Assembly (NCBI GenBank): GCA_027323595.1
Contig: DAHWBL010000147.1
Location: 1 to 15,268 of the forward strand
DNA: 15,268 bases
DNA from: Acetobacteraceae bacterium
Lineage (GTDB): Bacteria > Pseudomonadota > Alphaproteobacteria > Acetobacterales > Acetobacteraceae
Direction: 5' to 3'
Shown: in pieces, positions 1 through 6,408 of the stretch
Layout of the letters: each line of letters begins with the position of its first letter
Position numbering within the stretch: the first letter of the stretch is position 1
Translations under genes and position numbers: made by a program
The notes under the pieces: generated by a model
Told to the model about the DNA's origin: nothing
Seen by the model: the letters and a program-made list of their open reading frames with translations, nothing else
Databases searched by the model: none

Positions 1-83
1 AGCTGCTGGGCGGGCGTCGCGCCATCGCCACCATGTGCATCGGCGTCGGCCAGGGCATCGCGGCCTTGATCGAGAAGGTCTGA
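1..83 (+). CDS. Thiolase (acetyl-CoA acetyltransferase family), C-terminal end only
   Basis: Only the last 26 codons are in the window (complete codons from base 3, TGA at 81-83). They read LLGGRRAIATMCIGVGQGIA and then a short Leu/Ile/Glu/Lys tail. The GG-x5-TMCIGVGQG stretch is the conserved C-terminal block of thiolases; it carries the active-site Cys (here in MCIG) that acts as general acid/base in Claisen condensation or thiolysis of 3-ketoacyl-CoA. Degradative and biosynthetic thiolases share this block, so the substrate cannot be told. It lies 198 bp upstream of an AraC-type regulator and a CoA-ligase/crotonase operon on the same strand, but a long hairpin (221-264) lies between, so it may be a separate transcription unit. 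Confidence 0.9.
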   Translation, partial: LLGGRRAIATMCIGVGQGIAALIEKV

Positions 84-160
84 CCGCGGGCGCATATTGC
101 CAGCGGCGCCCGCCCGCGCGAGGCTGCCCCTCCACCAGCCAAGCCGTCCGGCCGCGGCTG

Positions 161-264
161 GAGCGTGATGACCGAAGGTGGACTCACACGTAGGTCTGAA
201 TCACGCGATAAAACAACGCGCCGGAGCAGGATGCCTTCTCCCGTCGGAAGGCATCCTGCTCCGG
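161..264 (+). repeat. Structured intergenic repeat, copy 1 (two hairpin modules)
   Basis: This 104-bp element recurs in the same orientation at 7731-7835. The first ~54 bp (161-214) are almost identical in the two copies. They can fold by pairing GCGTGAT (163-169) with ATCACGC (200-206) and GACC (170-173) with GGTC (193-196). The second half is a perfect 18-bp stem, 221-238 with 247-264, around an 8-nt loop. It lies between the thiolase stop and the AraC gene, and the stem ends five bases before the AraC ribosome-binding site. It may terminate thiolase transcription or hinder AraC expression, but there is no U-run after the stem. No transposase or target duplication is seen. It is probably one member of a genome-wide dispersed repeat family. 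Confidence 0.85.
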
Positions 265-268
265 TGGC

Positions 269-274
269 GGGAGG
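269..274 (+). promoter_or_regulatory. Ribosome-binding site deciding the AraC start
   Basis: GGGAGG lies 7 bases before ATG 282. The reading frame stays open back to 165, but the extra 39 codons would be read through the structured repeat and its 18-bp stem, and no comparable Shine-Dalgarno site precedes the upstream ATGs. The start at 282 is therefore preferred. Confidence 0.7.
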
Positions 275-281
275 AACAACG

Positions 282-1112
282 ATGTCGAAAGCCGTCAGGC
301 TGGCGCATGGCGCCTTCGGCCGCGTGGCGCTGCTGGACATGGACGAATCGCTGGTTCGCCACGCCCATCCGCATTGCCATGTGCTGATCAAGGCGCGTGG
401 CGCGGACACGCGCTTTGCCGTGCACGACCGGCAGGCGCGTCTGGGCGACGACAACGCCGTGCTGATCAACGCCTGGGAGCCGCACGCCTACGTGCACGAC
501 CAGGCCCGTCCGCGCACCACCATATTGGCCTTGTATGTCGAGCCCGCCTGGCTGTCCGCATTCCGGCCGAACTGGGCGGCAAGTGCGGGGCCGGGGTTTT
601 TCACCCATGACGCGGGCGGCCTCACCGCGCGGCTGCGGGGCCTCGCGGATTCGCTGGTCGAGCTGATGCTGGCCGAGCCGGCCGCCGGCGCCGCCCAGCA
701 GGCGCTGCTCGCCGATCTGATGGTCGGCGTGATCGAGCGCTTCGCCGACTGGCGCGGGGTCGGTGCCGACTGCCATGTCGATTGGCGGGTTCGCCGCGCC
801 ATCACCACCATGCGCGCCGACCCCGCGAACCTGCCCGACATGGCCGCGCTGGCGCGCGCCTCTGGCCTGTCACGGGCGCATTTCTTCCGGCTGTTCTCCC
901 AGGCCACCGGCCTCGCGCCGCGCATGTTCGCCAACATGCTGCGGCTGGAATCCGCGATGGCCGAGGTGATGGGCGGCGGCCGCAGCATGGCCGAGGTCAG
1001 CGACGAGCTGGGCTTCAGCGCGCCGGCGCATTTCACCCGGTTTTTCCGCGACCACGCCGGCGCCGCGCCCTCGGAGTTCCGCGCCGTCGCCAGGCTGCAC
1101 GCCGCCGCGTGA
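282..1112 (+). CDS. AraC-family transcriptional regulator
   Basis: 276-aa regulator. Residues ~1-95 look like an AraC-type cupin sensor domain, with the His-rich strand HAHPHCHVLIKARG at 27-40 and WEPHAYVHD at 65-73. Residues ~165-276 are the DNA-binding domain with two helix-turn-helix units: DMAALARASGLSRAHFFRLF (~186-205) and SMAEVSDELGFSAPAHFTRF (~235-254). The terminal FFRDHAGAAPSEFR matches the usual FKRxxGxxPxxYR ending of the family. It lies upstream of, and codirectional with, a CoA-ligase/crotonase/UbiD/MFS cluster, so it is probably the local, substrate-responsive activator. A motif shared by three promoter regions of that cluster (1122-1138, 4900-4916, 6325-6341) is its best candidate binding site. 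Family assignment is secure; the ligand and the target sites are inference. Confidence 0.93.
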   Translation: MSKAVRLAHGAFGRVALLDMDESLVRHAHPHCHVLIKARGADTRFAVHDRQARLGDDNAVLINAWEPHAYVHDQARPRTTILALYVEPAWLSAFRPNWAASAGPGFFTHDAGGLTARLRGLADSLVELMLAEPAAGAAQQALLADLMVGVIERFADWRGVGADCHVDWRVRRAITTMRADPANLPDMAALARASGLSRAHFFRLFSQATGLAPRMFANMLRLESAMAEVMGGGRSMAEVSDELGFSAPAHFTRFFRDHAGAAPSEFRAVARLHAAA

Positions 1113-1121
1113 TCGGTTTTG

Positions 1122-1138
1122 GATACTCTGGGGTAACC
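1122..1138 (+). promoter_or_regulatory. Candidate operator, site 1 (GAKAC-N5-GGTAACC)
   Basis: GATAC, five bases, GGTAACC, ending 52 bases before the CoA-ligase ATG. The same two blocks with the same spacing occur upstream of both downstream MFS genes. This copy shares little else with the other two, so it is the most independent evidence that the blocks are a binding site. The AraC-family protein encoded just upstream is the obvious candidate ligand. No clear -35/-10 pair was seen. Confidence 0.45.
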
Positions 1139-1190
1139 GCCCCGCCCGCCGCGCGCGATATGGCGCAGCGATGACCTGGTCCCACCGCTG

Positions 1191-2732
1191 ATGCTCGATC
1201 TCGGCACCTCCCTGCTCGCCTCGGTGGCGCGCGACCCCGGCGCGCTCGCGCTGGTCGATGGCGATCTGCGGCTGGAGTACCGGTCCTGGTTCGCGCGCAT
1301 CTGCGCGGTCGCGCACGGGCTGGGCCTGCGCCCTGGCGAGCATCTGCTGAGCCTGCTGCAAAACCGTGCCGAGGCCGCCACCCTGCATTGGGCCTGCCAA
1401 CTCGCCGGCGTCATCATGACCCCGCTGAACTGGCGCGCCACCGCCCAGGACCTCGATTTCTGCCTCGCCGATTCGGGCGCGCGCCTGCTGGTCTATGAAG
1501 ACGCCGCCGCCGAGGCGGTCGCCGATTCCGCGCTGGCGGGCTCGGTCGGTCGCATCCGCGTCGGTAGCCCGGCGGCGGGCGAGGGCGATTTCGCCGCGAT
1601 GATGGCAGCCTCCGCCCCGGAGATGGCGCCGCGCGCCACCGCCGAGGACTGGTCGCTGATGCTCTACACCTCGGGCACCACCTCGCGCCCCAAGGGCGTG
1701 CCGCGCCGGCACCGCATGGAACGCGCCGCCGCCATCGCCCATGTCGCGCAGAACCTCTATCGCCGCGGTGAGCGCACGCTGGGCGTGATGCCGCTGTATC
1801 ACACCATGGGCGTGCGCTCGCTGCTGTCCATGTCGCTGATCGGCGGCTGCTTCGTGTGCCTGCCGCGTTTCGACCCCGCCGCCGCGCTTGCATTGATCGC
1901 GCGTGAGCGCATCAGCAATCTGTATCTGGTGCCCACGCTCTATCACGATCTGGTGCATCACCCCGATTTCGCCGCCACCGACATCGCCAGCGTGCGCCGG
2001 CTGGGGTTCGCCGGCGCGCCGATGACCGACGGGCTACTGCGCCAGTTGCAGCAGGCGTTCCGCCCCGAGCTGTTCGTCAATCACTACGGTAGTTCGGAGG
2101 TCTACACCTTCAGCATCAACGACGACGCCCCGGCCAAGCCGGGCTGCGCCGGTCGCGCGGGCATCAACCAGATGCTGCGGGTGATCGCGCTGGGCGCCGC
2201 CGACCCCGCCCGCATCGCGCCACCCGGCACCGAGGGCGAGGTTGCGGTGCTGCTCGCCGGCGACGAGGCGTTCGAGGGCTACTGGAACCGCCCCGACGCC
2301 GACGCGCGCGCCCTGCGCGATGGCTGGTACCTCACCGGAGATACAGGCTACATCGACGAGGATGGTGATCTGTTCGTCACCGGGCGGGTCGATGACATGA
2401 TCATCACCGGCGGCGAGAACGTCTCGCCGGTCGAGGTGGAAAGCTGCCTGTCGCTGCACCCCGCGGTGGGCGAGGTCGCGGTGGTCGGCCTGCCCGATGC
2501 GCGCTGGGGCAAAATCGTCACCGCCTTCATCAAGCCCGCCGGGCCGGTCGACGAAGCCGAGCTGGACCGGTTCTGTCGCGGCTCGGGTCTGGCGAATTTC
2601 AAGCGTCCGCGGCGTTTCATCTTCGTCGAGGAACTGCCAAAATCGCCCGTCGGCAAGCTGCTTCGCCGCAAGCTGGTCGAGGCCGACTGGCCCGGCGTCC
2701 CCACATCCCCCAGCCAGGATCGCACCCCATGA
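1191..2732 (+). CDS. Carboxylic acid-CoA ligase (AMP-binding; furoate/benzoate-type)
   Basis: 513-aa adenylate-forming enzyme that would activate a carboxylic acid with ATP and CoA through an acyl-AMP. Family motifs are complete: P-loop-like YTSGTTSRPKGV (159-170), MPLYHTMG (200-207), NHYGSSE (297-303), LTGD (381-384), GRVDDMIITGGENV (398-411), and the C-terminal catalytic lysine in PVGK (K489). The C-terminal part (RWGKIVTAF, DRFCRGSGLANFKRPRRF, LRRKLV) resembles from memory the 4-chlorobenzoate-CoA ligase branch, so an aromatic or furan acid is more likely than a fatty acid. Position next to a crotonase and a UbiD gene suggests a 2-furoyl-CoA synthetase (HmfD-like); that is inference. The last four bases overlap the crotonase start (ATGA). 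No strong Shine-Dalgarno site precedes ATG 1191, so the start is less certain than the family. Confidence 0.93.
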   Translation: MLDLGTSLLASVARDPGALALVDGDLRLEYRSWFARICAVAHGLGLRPGEHLLSLLQNRAEAATLHWACQLAGVIMTPLNWRATAQDLDFCLADSGARLLVYEDAAAEAVADSALAGSVGRIRVGSPAAGEGDFAAMMAASAPEMAPRATAEDWSLMLYTSGTTSRPKGVPRRHRMERAAAIAHVAQNLYRRGERTLGVMPLYHTMGVRSLLSMSLIGGCFVCLPRFDPAAALALIARERISNLYLVPTLYHDLVHHPDFAATDIASVRRLGFAGAPMTDGLLRQLQQAFRPELFVNHYGSSEVYTFSINDDAPAKPGCAGRAGINQMLRVIALGAADPARIAPPGTEGEVAVLLAGDEAFEGYWNRPDADARALRDGWYLTGDTGYIDEDGDLFVTGRVDDMIITGGENVSPVEVESCLSLHPAVGEVAVVGLPDARWGKIVTAFIKPAGPVDEAELDRFCRGSGLANFKRPRRFIFVEELPKSPVGKLLRRKLVEADWPGVPTSPSQDRTP

Positions 2733-3511
2733 CCAGCACCACCAGCCTCGACGGATTTCGCATCGAGATCGACGCCGACAACGAACGCGGCGACATCGTT
2801 CTGGATCGCCCGCCCTTCAACACCATCTCGATGCCCCAGCGCGACCAGTTGCGCGCCGCCTTCGAGACGCTCGATGCCGACGAACGGGTGCGCGTGATCG
2901 TGCTGCGCGCGACCGGCGAACATTTTTCTTCCGGTGGCTACATCAAGGGATTCATCGAGGCGACGCCCGAGCACGTCTCCAAACTCGCCTGGAACATCGC
3001 CGCCCCGGCGCGCTGCGCCAAGCCGGTGATCGCGGCCAATCGCGGCTATGCCTTCGGCGTCGGCTTCGAGATTTCGCTCGCTTGCGATTTCCGCCTCGCC
3101 TCGCACACCACCTTCTACGCCCTGCCCGAACAGAAGCTCGGCCAGATTCCCGGCTCGGGCGGTTCGGCGCGCCTGCAAAAGATCGTTGGCATCACGCGCA
3201 CAAAAGACATCGTCATGCGCTCGCGCCGGATCAGCGCGCAACAGGCCTATGATTGGGGCATCGCCACCGAGATCGTGCCCGACACCGAGCTGGAAGCCGC
3301 CACCGCGGCCCTGGTGGCCGAGCTGCGCGGATTTTCGCCGCTGGCGCAGCGCACCGCCAAGAAGCTGCTGAACGACACCGAGGACGCATCGCTGTCGATC
3401 GCCATCGAGCTGGAGGGCCATTGCTACAGCCGGCTGCGTTCGTCGGAGGATTTCCGTGAGGGGGTCAGCGCCTTTCACGAAAAGCGTCCGCCGGCCTTCA
3501 AGGGTCTTTGA
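2729..3511 (+). CDS. Crotonase-family (enoyl-CoA hydratase-like) protein, candidate 2-oxoglutaroyl-CoA hydrolase
   Basis: 260-aa crotonase-fold enzyme of normal length. Oxyanion-hole segments are HFSSGGYIKGF (65-75) and NRGYAFGVGFE (104-114). Both acidic catalytic positions of classical hydratases are filled: E114 in GVGFE and E134 in PEQKLGQIPGSGG, 20 residues apart as in rat crotonase (E144/E164). A hydratase or hydrolase reaction on an acyl-CoA is therefore plausible, and a 4-chlorobenzoyl-CoA-dehalogenase-type active site is not indicated. The start overlaps the ligase stop by 4 bp, with AGGA at 2716-2719 upstream, implying translational coupling. In furoate degradation the enzyme at this position (HmfE) belongs to this family and hydrolyses 2-oxoglutaroyl-CoA. 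I recall HmfE-type proteins as similar in this region but could not compare them. An enoyl-CoA hydratase of an aromatic pathway is the alternative. Confidence 0.9.
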   Translation: MTSTTSLDGFRIEIDADNERGDIVLDRPPFNTISMPQRDQLRAAFETLDADERVRVIVLRATGEHFSSGGYIKGFIEATPEHVSKLAWNIAAPARCAKPVIAANRGYAFGVGFEISLACDFRLASHTTFYALPEQKLGQIPGSGGSARLQKIVGITRTKDIVMRSRRISAQQAYDWGIATEIVPDTELEAATAALVAELRGFSPLAQRTAKKLLNDTEDASLSIAIELEGHCYSRLRSSEDFREGVSAFHEKRPPAFKGL

Positions 3512-3513
3512 GC

Positions 3514-4890
3514 ATGCCGCCCGCCGCCGACCTGCGCGCCTGGCTCGATCATCTGGCCGCCCATGACCGCCTCGCGGTGGTGCGCCCCGGCGTGGGGCTG
3601 CGCCATGAGCTCGCCGCCATCGCCAAGCGCCTCGATGGCGAGCGCGCGACATTCTTCCCGCGCCCCGGCGGGCACGACATCGCCGTGGTCTCCGGCCTGC
3701 TCGGCGCGCGCGCCTGGATCGCCGATGCGATGGGCGTGCCCGAGGCACAGATCCTCGACCGCTTCGCCGAGGCCGCCGCCAACCCGCTGCCCTGGGCCGA
3801 GATCACCGACGCGCCGGCGCAGCAGGTGGTGCATGAAACCGTCGATCTGTACAAGCAATTGCCGGTGCCCACCCACAACGAGCTGGACAGCGGCGCCTAT
3901 GTCAGCGCCGGCCTGCTGATCGCGCGCAACCCGCGCACCGGGGTGCAGAACGTCTCCATCCATCGCTGCCAGGTGAGCGCGCCCGACGAACTCGGCATTC
4001 TGCTTCTGCCCCGCCACACCAACGCATTTTTCGAAGAAGCCGAACAGCGCGACGAGCCGCTCGAGGTCGCGGTGGTGATCGGCGTGGACCCGCTCACCCT
4101 GCTCGCCTCGCAGGCGATCGCGCCGCTCGATCACGACGAGCTCGAAATCGCCGGCGCGCTGCACGGCGCCCCGCTCGAAGTGGTGCGCTGCCTCACCAGC
4201 CAACTGCGTGTGCCCGCCCACGCCGAGATCGTGCTCGAAGGCCGCATCCTGCCCAGGGTCCGCGCGCCGGAGGGACCGTTTGGCGAGTTTCCTCAATATT
4301 ACGGTGAACGCGCCGACCGCCATGTGCTGAAACTGGACCGGCTGACGCACCGCCGCGATGCCATTTTCCACACCATCATCGGCGGCGCCAACGAGCATCT
4401 GCTGCTCGGCGCCATCCCGCGCGAGGCGACCCTGCTCGGCCATCTGCGCCGCTCCTTCCCCTCGGTGCTCGATGTGCATCTGTCGATGGGCGGCGTCGGG
4501 CGCTATGTGCTCTATGTGCGCATGCGTCCCCGCCAGCCCGGCGAAGCCAAGAACGTCATCGCCGGCGCCTTCGCCGGTCATTACGATCTGAAAACCGTCA
4601 TCGTGGTCGATGAGGACGTCGATATTCACGACCCGCGCGAGGTGGAATGGGCGGTGACGACGCGCTTCCAGGCGGATCGCGATCTGGTGCTGATCGCCAA
4701 CGCCCAATGCTCGAAGCTCGACCCCTCCACCCGCGACGGGCTCGGCGCCAAGCTCGGCTTCGACGCCACCGTGCCGCTCGATGCCCCGCCGGCGCGCTTT
4801 GTGCGCATCCGCGTGCCCGGGCAGGACAGCGTCGATCTCGACCAGGCGCTCGACGCCCAGGCCGGCAGCAACTGGCGCGCCCGCGCCTGA
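3514..4890 (+). CDS. UbiD-family prFMN-dependent decarboxylase (458 aa), candidate furandicarboxylate decarboxylase
   Basis: UbiD-fold (de)carboxylase using prenylated FMN. Catalytic and cofactor residues line up with the spacing of Aspergillus Fdc1: N146-V-S-I-H-R151 (N168/R173), H168 in LPRHT (H191), E211 in ELEIAG (E233), and E253/E258 in EGPFGE (E277/E282). The E-R-E triad is therefore intact. ATG 3514 lies 2 bp after the crotonase stop, with AAGGG at 3500-3504 as a well-spaced ribosome site. A TTG at 3508 is possible but too close to that site. It is coupled to the CoA ligase and crotonase and followed by two acid transporters, so it likely removes CO2 from a dicarboxylic or hydroxy acid before or around CoA activation. 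By gene order it would be HmfF-like (2,5-furandicarboxylate to 2-furoate); the substrate is inference. It needs UbiX-made prFMN, and no ubiX gene is visible here. Confidence 0.92.
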   Translation: MPPAADLRAWLDHLAAHDRLAVVRPGVGLRHELAAIAKRLDGERATFFPRPGGHDIAVVSGLLGARAWIADAMGVPEAQILDRFAEAAANPLPWAEITDAPAQQVVHETVDLYKQLPVPTHNELDSGAYVSAGLLIARNPRTGVQNVSIHRCQVSAPDELGILLLPRHTNAFFEEAEQRDEPLEVAVVIGVDPLTLLASQAIAPLDHDELEIAGALHGAPLEVVRCLTSQLRVPAHAEIVLEGRILPRVRAPEGPFGEFPQYYGERADRHVLKLDRLTHRRDAIFHTIIGGANEHLLLGAIPREATLLGHLRRSFPSVLDVHLSMGGVGRYVLYVRMRPRQPGEAKNVIAGAFAGHYDLKTVIVVDEDVDIHDPREVEWAVTTRFQADRDLVLIANAQCSKLDPSTRDGLGAKLGFDATVPLDAPPARFVRIRVPGQDSVDLDQALDAQAGSNWRARA

Positions 4891-4897
4891 CCACGTA

Positions 4898-4966
4898 ATG
4901 AGACGTAAGGGTAACCACCGGCCGGTTGTTCGCGCGCAGACAAGGACAAAGCCGACGCAGCACTGA
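4898..4966 (+). CDS. Possible 22-codon leader ORF upstream of the first MFS gene
   Basis: ATG 4898 to TGA 4966 encodes a 22-residue basic peptide beginning MRRKGNHRPVVRAQ. It ends 11 bases before the MFS start. The homologous leader of the next transporter holds a 24-codon ORF (6323-6397) beginning MRHFGNRWFRQRA, which also ends exactly 11 bases before its transporter, and the 6-bp length difference keeps the frame. Neither has a visible ribosome-binding site, and the first codons overlap the candidate operator, so conservation could equally be at DNA level. Confidence 0.25.
   Translation: MRRKGNHRPVVRAQTRTKPTQH
4900..4916 (+). promoter_or_regulatory. Candidate operator, site 2 (GAKAC-N5-GGTAACC)
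   Basis: GAGAC, five bases, GGTAACC, ending 61 bases before the first MFS start. It is followed at once by the 10-bp palindrome ACCGGCCGGT (4917-4926). It shares ATGAGAC and GGTAACC at the same spacing with the element before the second MFS gene, and the GA-AC and GGTAACC parts with the element before the CoA ligase. Its presence suggests that the transporter has its own promoter besides read-through from the ligase operon. Confidence 0.5.
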
Positions 4967-4977
4967 CAGGGAGCGCC

Positions 4978-6303
4978 ATGTCCGCCGCCACCGACGACCC
5001 CATCGCAGGGGTCAGCCAACGCCAGATGGTCATCGCGGTCATGGCGTCCTCGCTCGGCTGGGCGCTGGATCTGTTTGATCTTTTCATCCTTTTATATGTC
5101 GCCCCGATCATCGGGCGGCTGTTCTTCCCCTCCGACGTGCCCACCCTGTCGCTCGCCGCGGTCTATGCCTCCTTCGCCGTCACCCTGCTGATGCGCCCGG
5201 TGGGCTCGGCCCTGTTTGGTTCGTACGCGGATCGCAACGGCCGCAAGGGCACGATGATCGTCGCCGTGGTCGGTGTGGGTGTGAGCACCGCGGCCTTCGG
5301 GGCGCTGCCCACGATCCAGCAGGTCGGCATCGCCGCGCCGATCATTTTTCTTCTCCTGCGCCTGATGCAGGGGATCTTCGTCGGCGGCGTGGTCGCCGCC
5401 ACGCACACCATCGGCACCGAATCGGTGCCGGCGCGCTGGCGCGGGGCGATGTCGGGGCTGATCGGCGGCGGCGGCGCGGGCATCGGCGGGCTGCTGGCGT
5501 CGATCGTCTATCTGATCACCTCCGAACTGTTCCCCGGCGAGGCGTTTGGCGTGTGGGGCTGGCGGGTGATGTTTTTCTCCGGAATCCTCAGCGCGGTGCT
5601 GGGGGTTTTCATTTTCAACAGCCTGGAGGAATCGCCCGTGTGGGCCGCGCTGAAGCGGCGCAAGGCGGCGGCCGGCGGCGCGGTCATCGAATCACCGCTG
5701 CGCACCCTGGTCTCGCGGCAATGGCGCGGTGTGTTCGCGCTCAACCTGCTGCTCAGCACCGGCGGCGGCGCCGGCTATTACCTCACCTCGGGCTATCTGC
5801 CGACCTTCCTCAAGGTGGTGAACGGCATCCCCAACCGCGAGGCATCGCTGATCCTGATCGGGTGCAGCCTGGTGGCCATCGTCTCGGCGCTGTCGGTCGG
5901 CCATCTGAGCACCTTCTGGGGGCGGCGGCGCACCTTCATCACCGTGGGCGTGATCAGGCTGGTGTTCGCGCCCTTCATCTTCACCCTGCTCGCCGGCGCC
6001 GGAACCGATCTCAGCGCCGTCGTGTGGATCGCGGTGTTCGTGGTGTTCCTGGGCAACGGCACCTACGCGCCATTGCTGATCTTCCTCAATGAGCGCTTCC
6101 CCACCGCGCTGCGCTCCACCGGCACCGGGCTGTCGTGGAACATCGGCTTTGCCATCGGCGGCATCATGCCCACCTTCGCCTCGCTCGCCGCCCCCACCAC
6201 GGCAGCACTGCCGACCACGCTCGGCTGGTTCCTGCTGGCCATGTCGGTGCTGTTCCTGGCCGGTGCGCTGCTCTCGCCGGAGACCAACGGCGACCTCACC
6301 TGA
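4978..6303 (+). CDS. MFS organic-acid transporter, paralogue 1
   Basis: 441-aa inner-membrane permease with about 12 hydrophobic segments, presumably an acid:H+ symporter. The first helix carries two aspartates (GWALDLFDLF, D31 and D34), as in aromatic- and organic-acid MFS carriers. Loop 2-3 has motif A, GSYADRNGRKG (81-91); LRLMQGIFVGG (127-137) is the motif-B arginine helix; SLEESPVW (215-222) follows TM6. The start has AGGGAG eight bases or so upstream (around 4967-4972). It lies 87 bp after the UbiD decarboxylase and is followed in tandem by a close paralogue (6409-7731); a third copy is at 11466-12788. Blocks such as PTLSLAAVYASFAVT are identical in all three. It probably imports the acid processed by the neighbouring ligase and decarboxylase; the substrate is not determinable from sequence. 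Confidence 0.92.
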   Translation: MSAATDDPIAGVSQRQMVIAVMASSLGWALDLFDLFILLYVAPIIGRLFFPSDVPTLSLAAVYASFAVTLLMRPVGSALFGSYADRNGRKGTMIVAVVGVGVSTAAFGALPTIQQVGIAAPIIFLLLRLMQGIFVGGVVAATHTIGTESVPARWRGAMSGLIGGGGAGIGGLLASIVYLITSELFPGEAFGVWGWRVMFFSGILSAVLGVFIFNSLEESPVWAALKRRKAAAGGAVIESPLRTLVSRQWRGVFALNLLLSTGGGAGYYLTSGYLPTFLKVVNGIPNREASLILIGCSLVAIVSALSVGHLSTFWGRRRTFITVGVIRLVFAPFIFTLLAGAGTDLSAVVWIAVFVVFLGNGTYAPLLIFLNERFPTALRSTGTGLSWNIGFAIGGIMPTFASLAAPTTAALPTTLGWFLLAMSVLFLAGALLSPETNGDLT

Positions 6304-6322
6304 TCAACCTGTGGCTGCCGTG

Positions 6323-6397
6323 ATGAGACATTTTGGTAACCGCTGGTTTCGACAACGTGCGACAAGCGCCATGACAGGCGTCCAGATGAAACAATGA
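6323..6397 (+). CDS. Possible 24-codon leader ORF upstream of the second MFS gene
   Basis: ATG 6323 to TGA 6397 encodes a 24-residue basic peptide beginning MRHFGNRWFRQRA. Its stop overlaps an ATG at 6394 (ATGA) that is in frame with the transporter, and it ends 11 bases before the preferred transporter start at 6409. Start context, length class, M-R-x-x-G-N beginning and end spacing match the leader ORF at 4898-4966. There is no convincing ribosome-binding site, so it may be a by-product of a duplicated promoter region. Confidence 0.25.
   Translation: MRHFGNRWFRQRATSAMTGVQMKQ
6325..6341 (+). promoter_or_regulatory. Candidate operator, site 3 (GAKAC-N5-GGTAACC)
   Basis: GAGAC, five bases, GGTAACC, ending 67 bases before the second MFS start. 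It is the most T-rich copy, with four T between the blocks. The surrounding leader is homologous to the leader of the first MFS gene, so this copy probably arose with the gene duplication and has been kept while the spacer diverged. Confidence 0.5.
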
Positions 6398-6408
6398 AGG
6401 GAAGCGAA

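Noticed and set aside
161..264. Insertion sequence remnant or MITE with terminal inverted repeats
   Set aside because: No transposase, no terminal inverted repeats spanning the whole element and no target-site duplication; the folding is of two separate hairpins.
165..281. 39-codon N-terminal extension of the AraC regulator
   Set aside because: It would be encoded by the structured repeat and its 18-bp stem; the good ribosome site sits before ATG 282.
870..1961. Long minus-strand open frame opposite AraC and the CoA ligase
   Set aside because: Antisense shadow of two well-recognised genes; Arg/His/Gly/Gln-rich with no domain. The same applies to the minus-strand frames at 2348-3748, 3475-5019 and 12721-14346, which arise from GC-rich codon bias.
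2729..3511. 4-chlorobenzoyl-CoA dehalogenase, suggested by the neighbouring 4-chlorobenzoate-ligase-like protein
   Set aside because: The crotonase keeps both hydratase Glu residues (E114, E134) and does not show the Asp/His/Trp active-site pattern of the dehalogenase.
3508..3513. TTG start for the first UbiD protein
   Set aside because: It overlaps the crotonase stop and leaves only 3 bases from the AAGGG site; ATG 3514 is better spaced.
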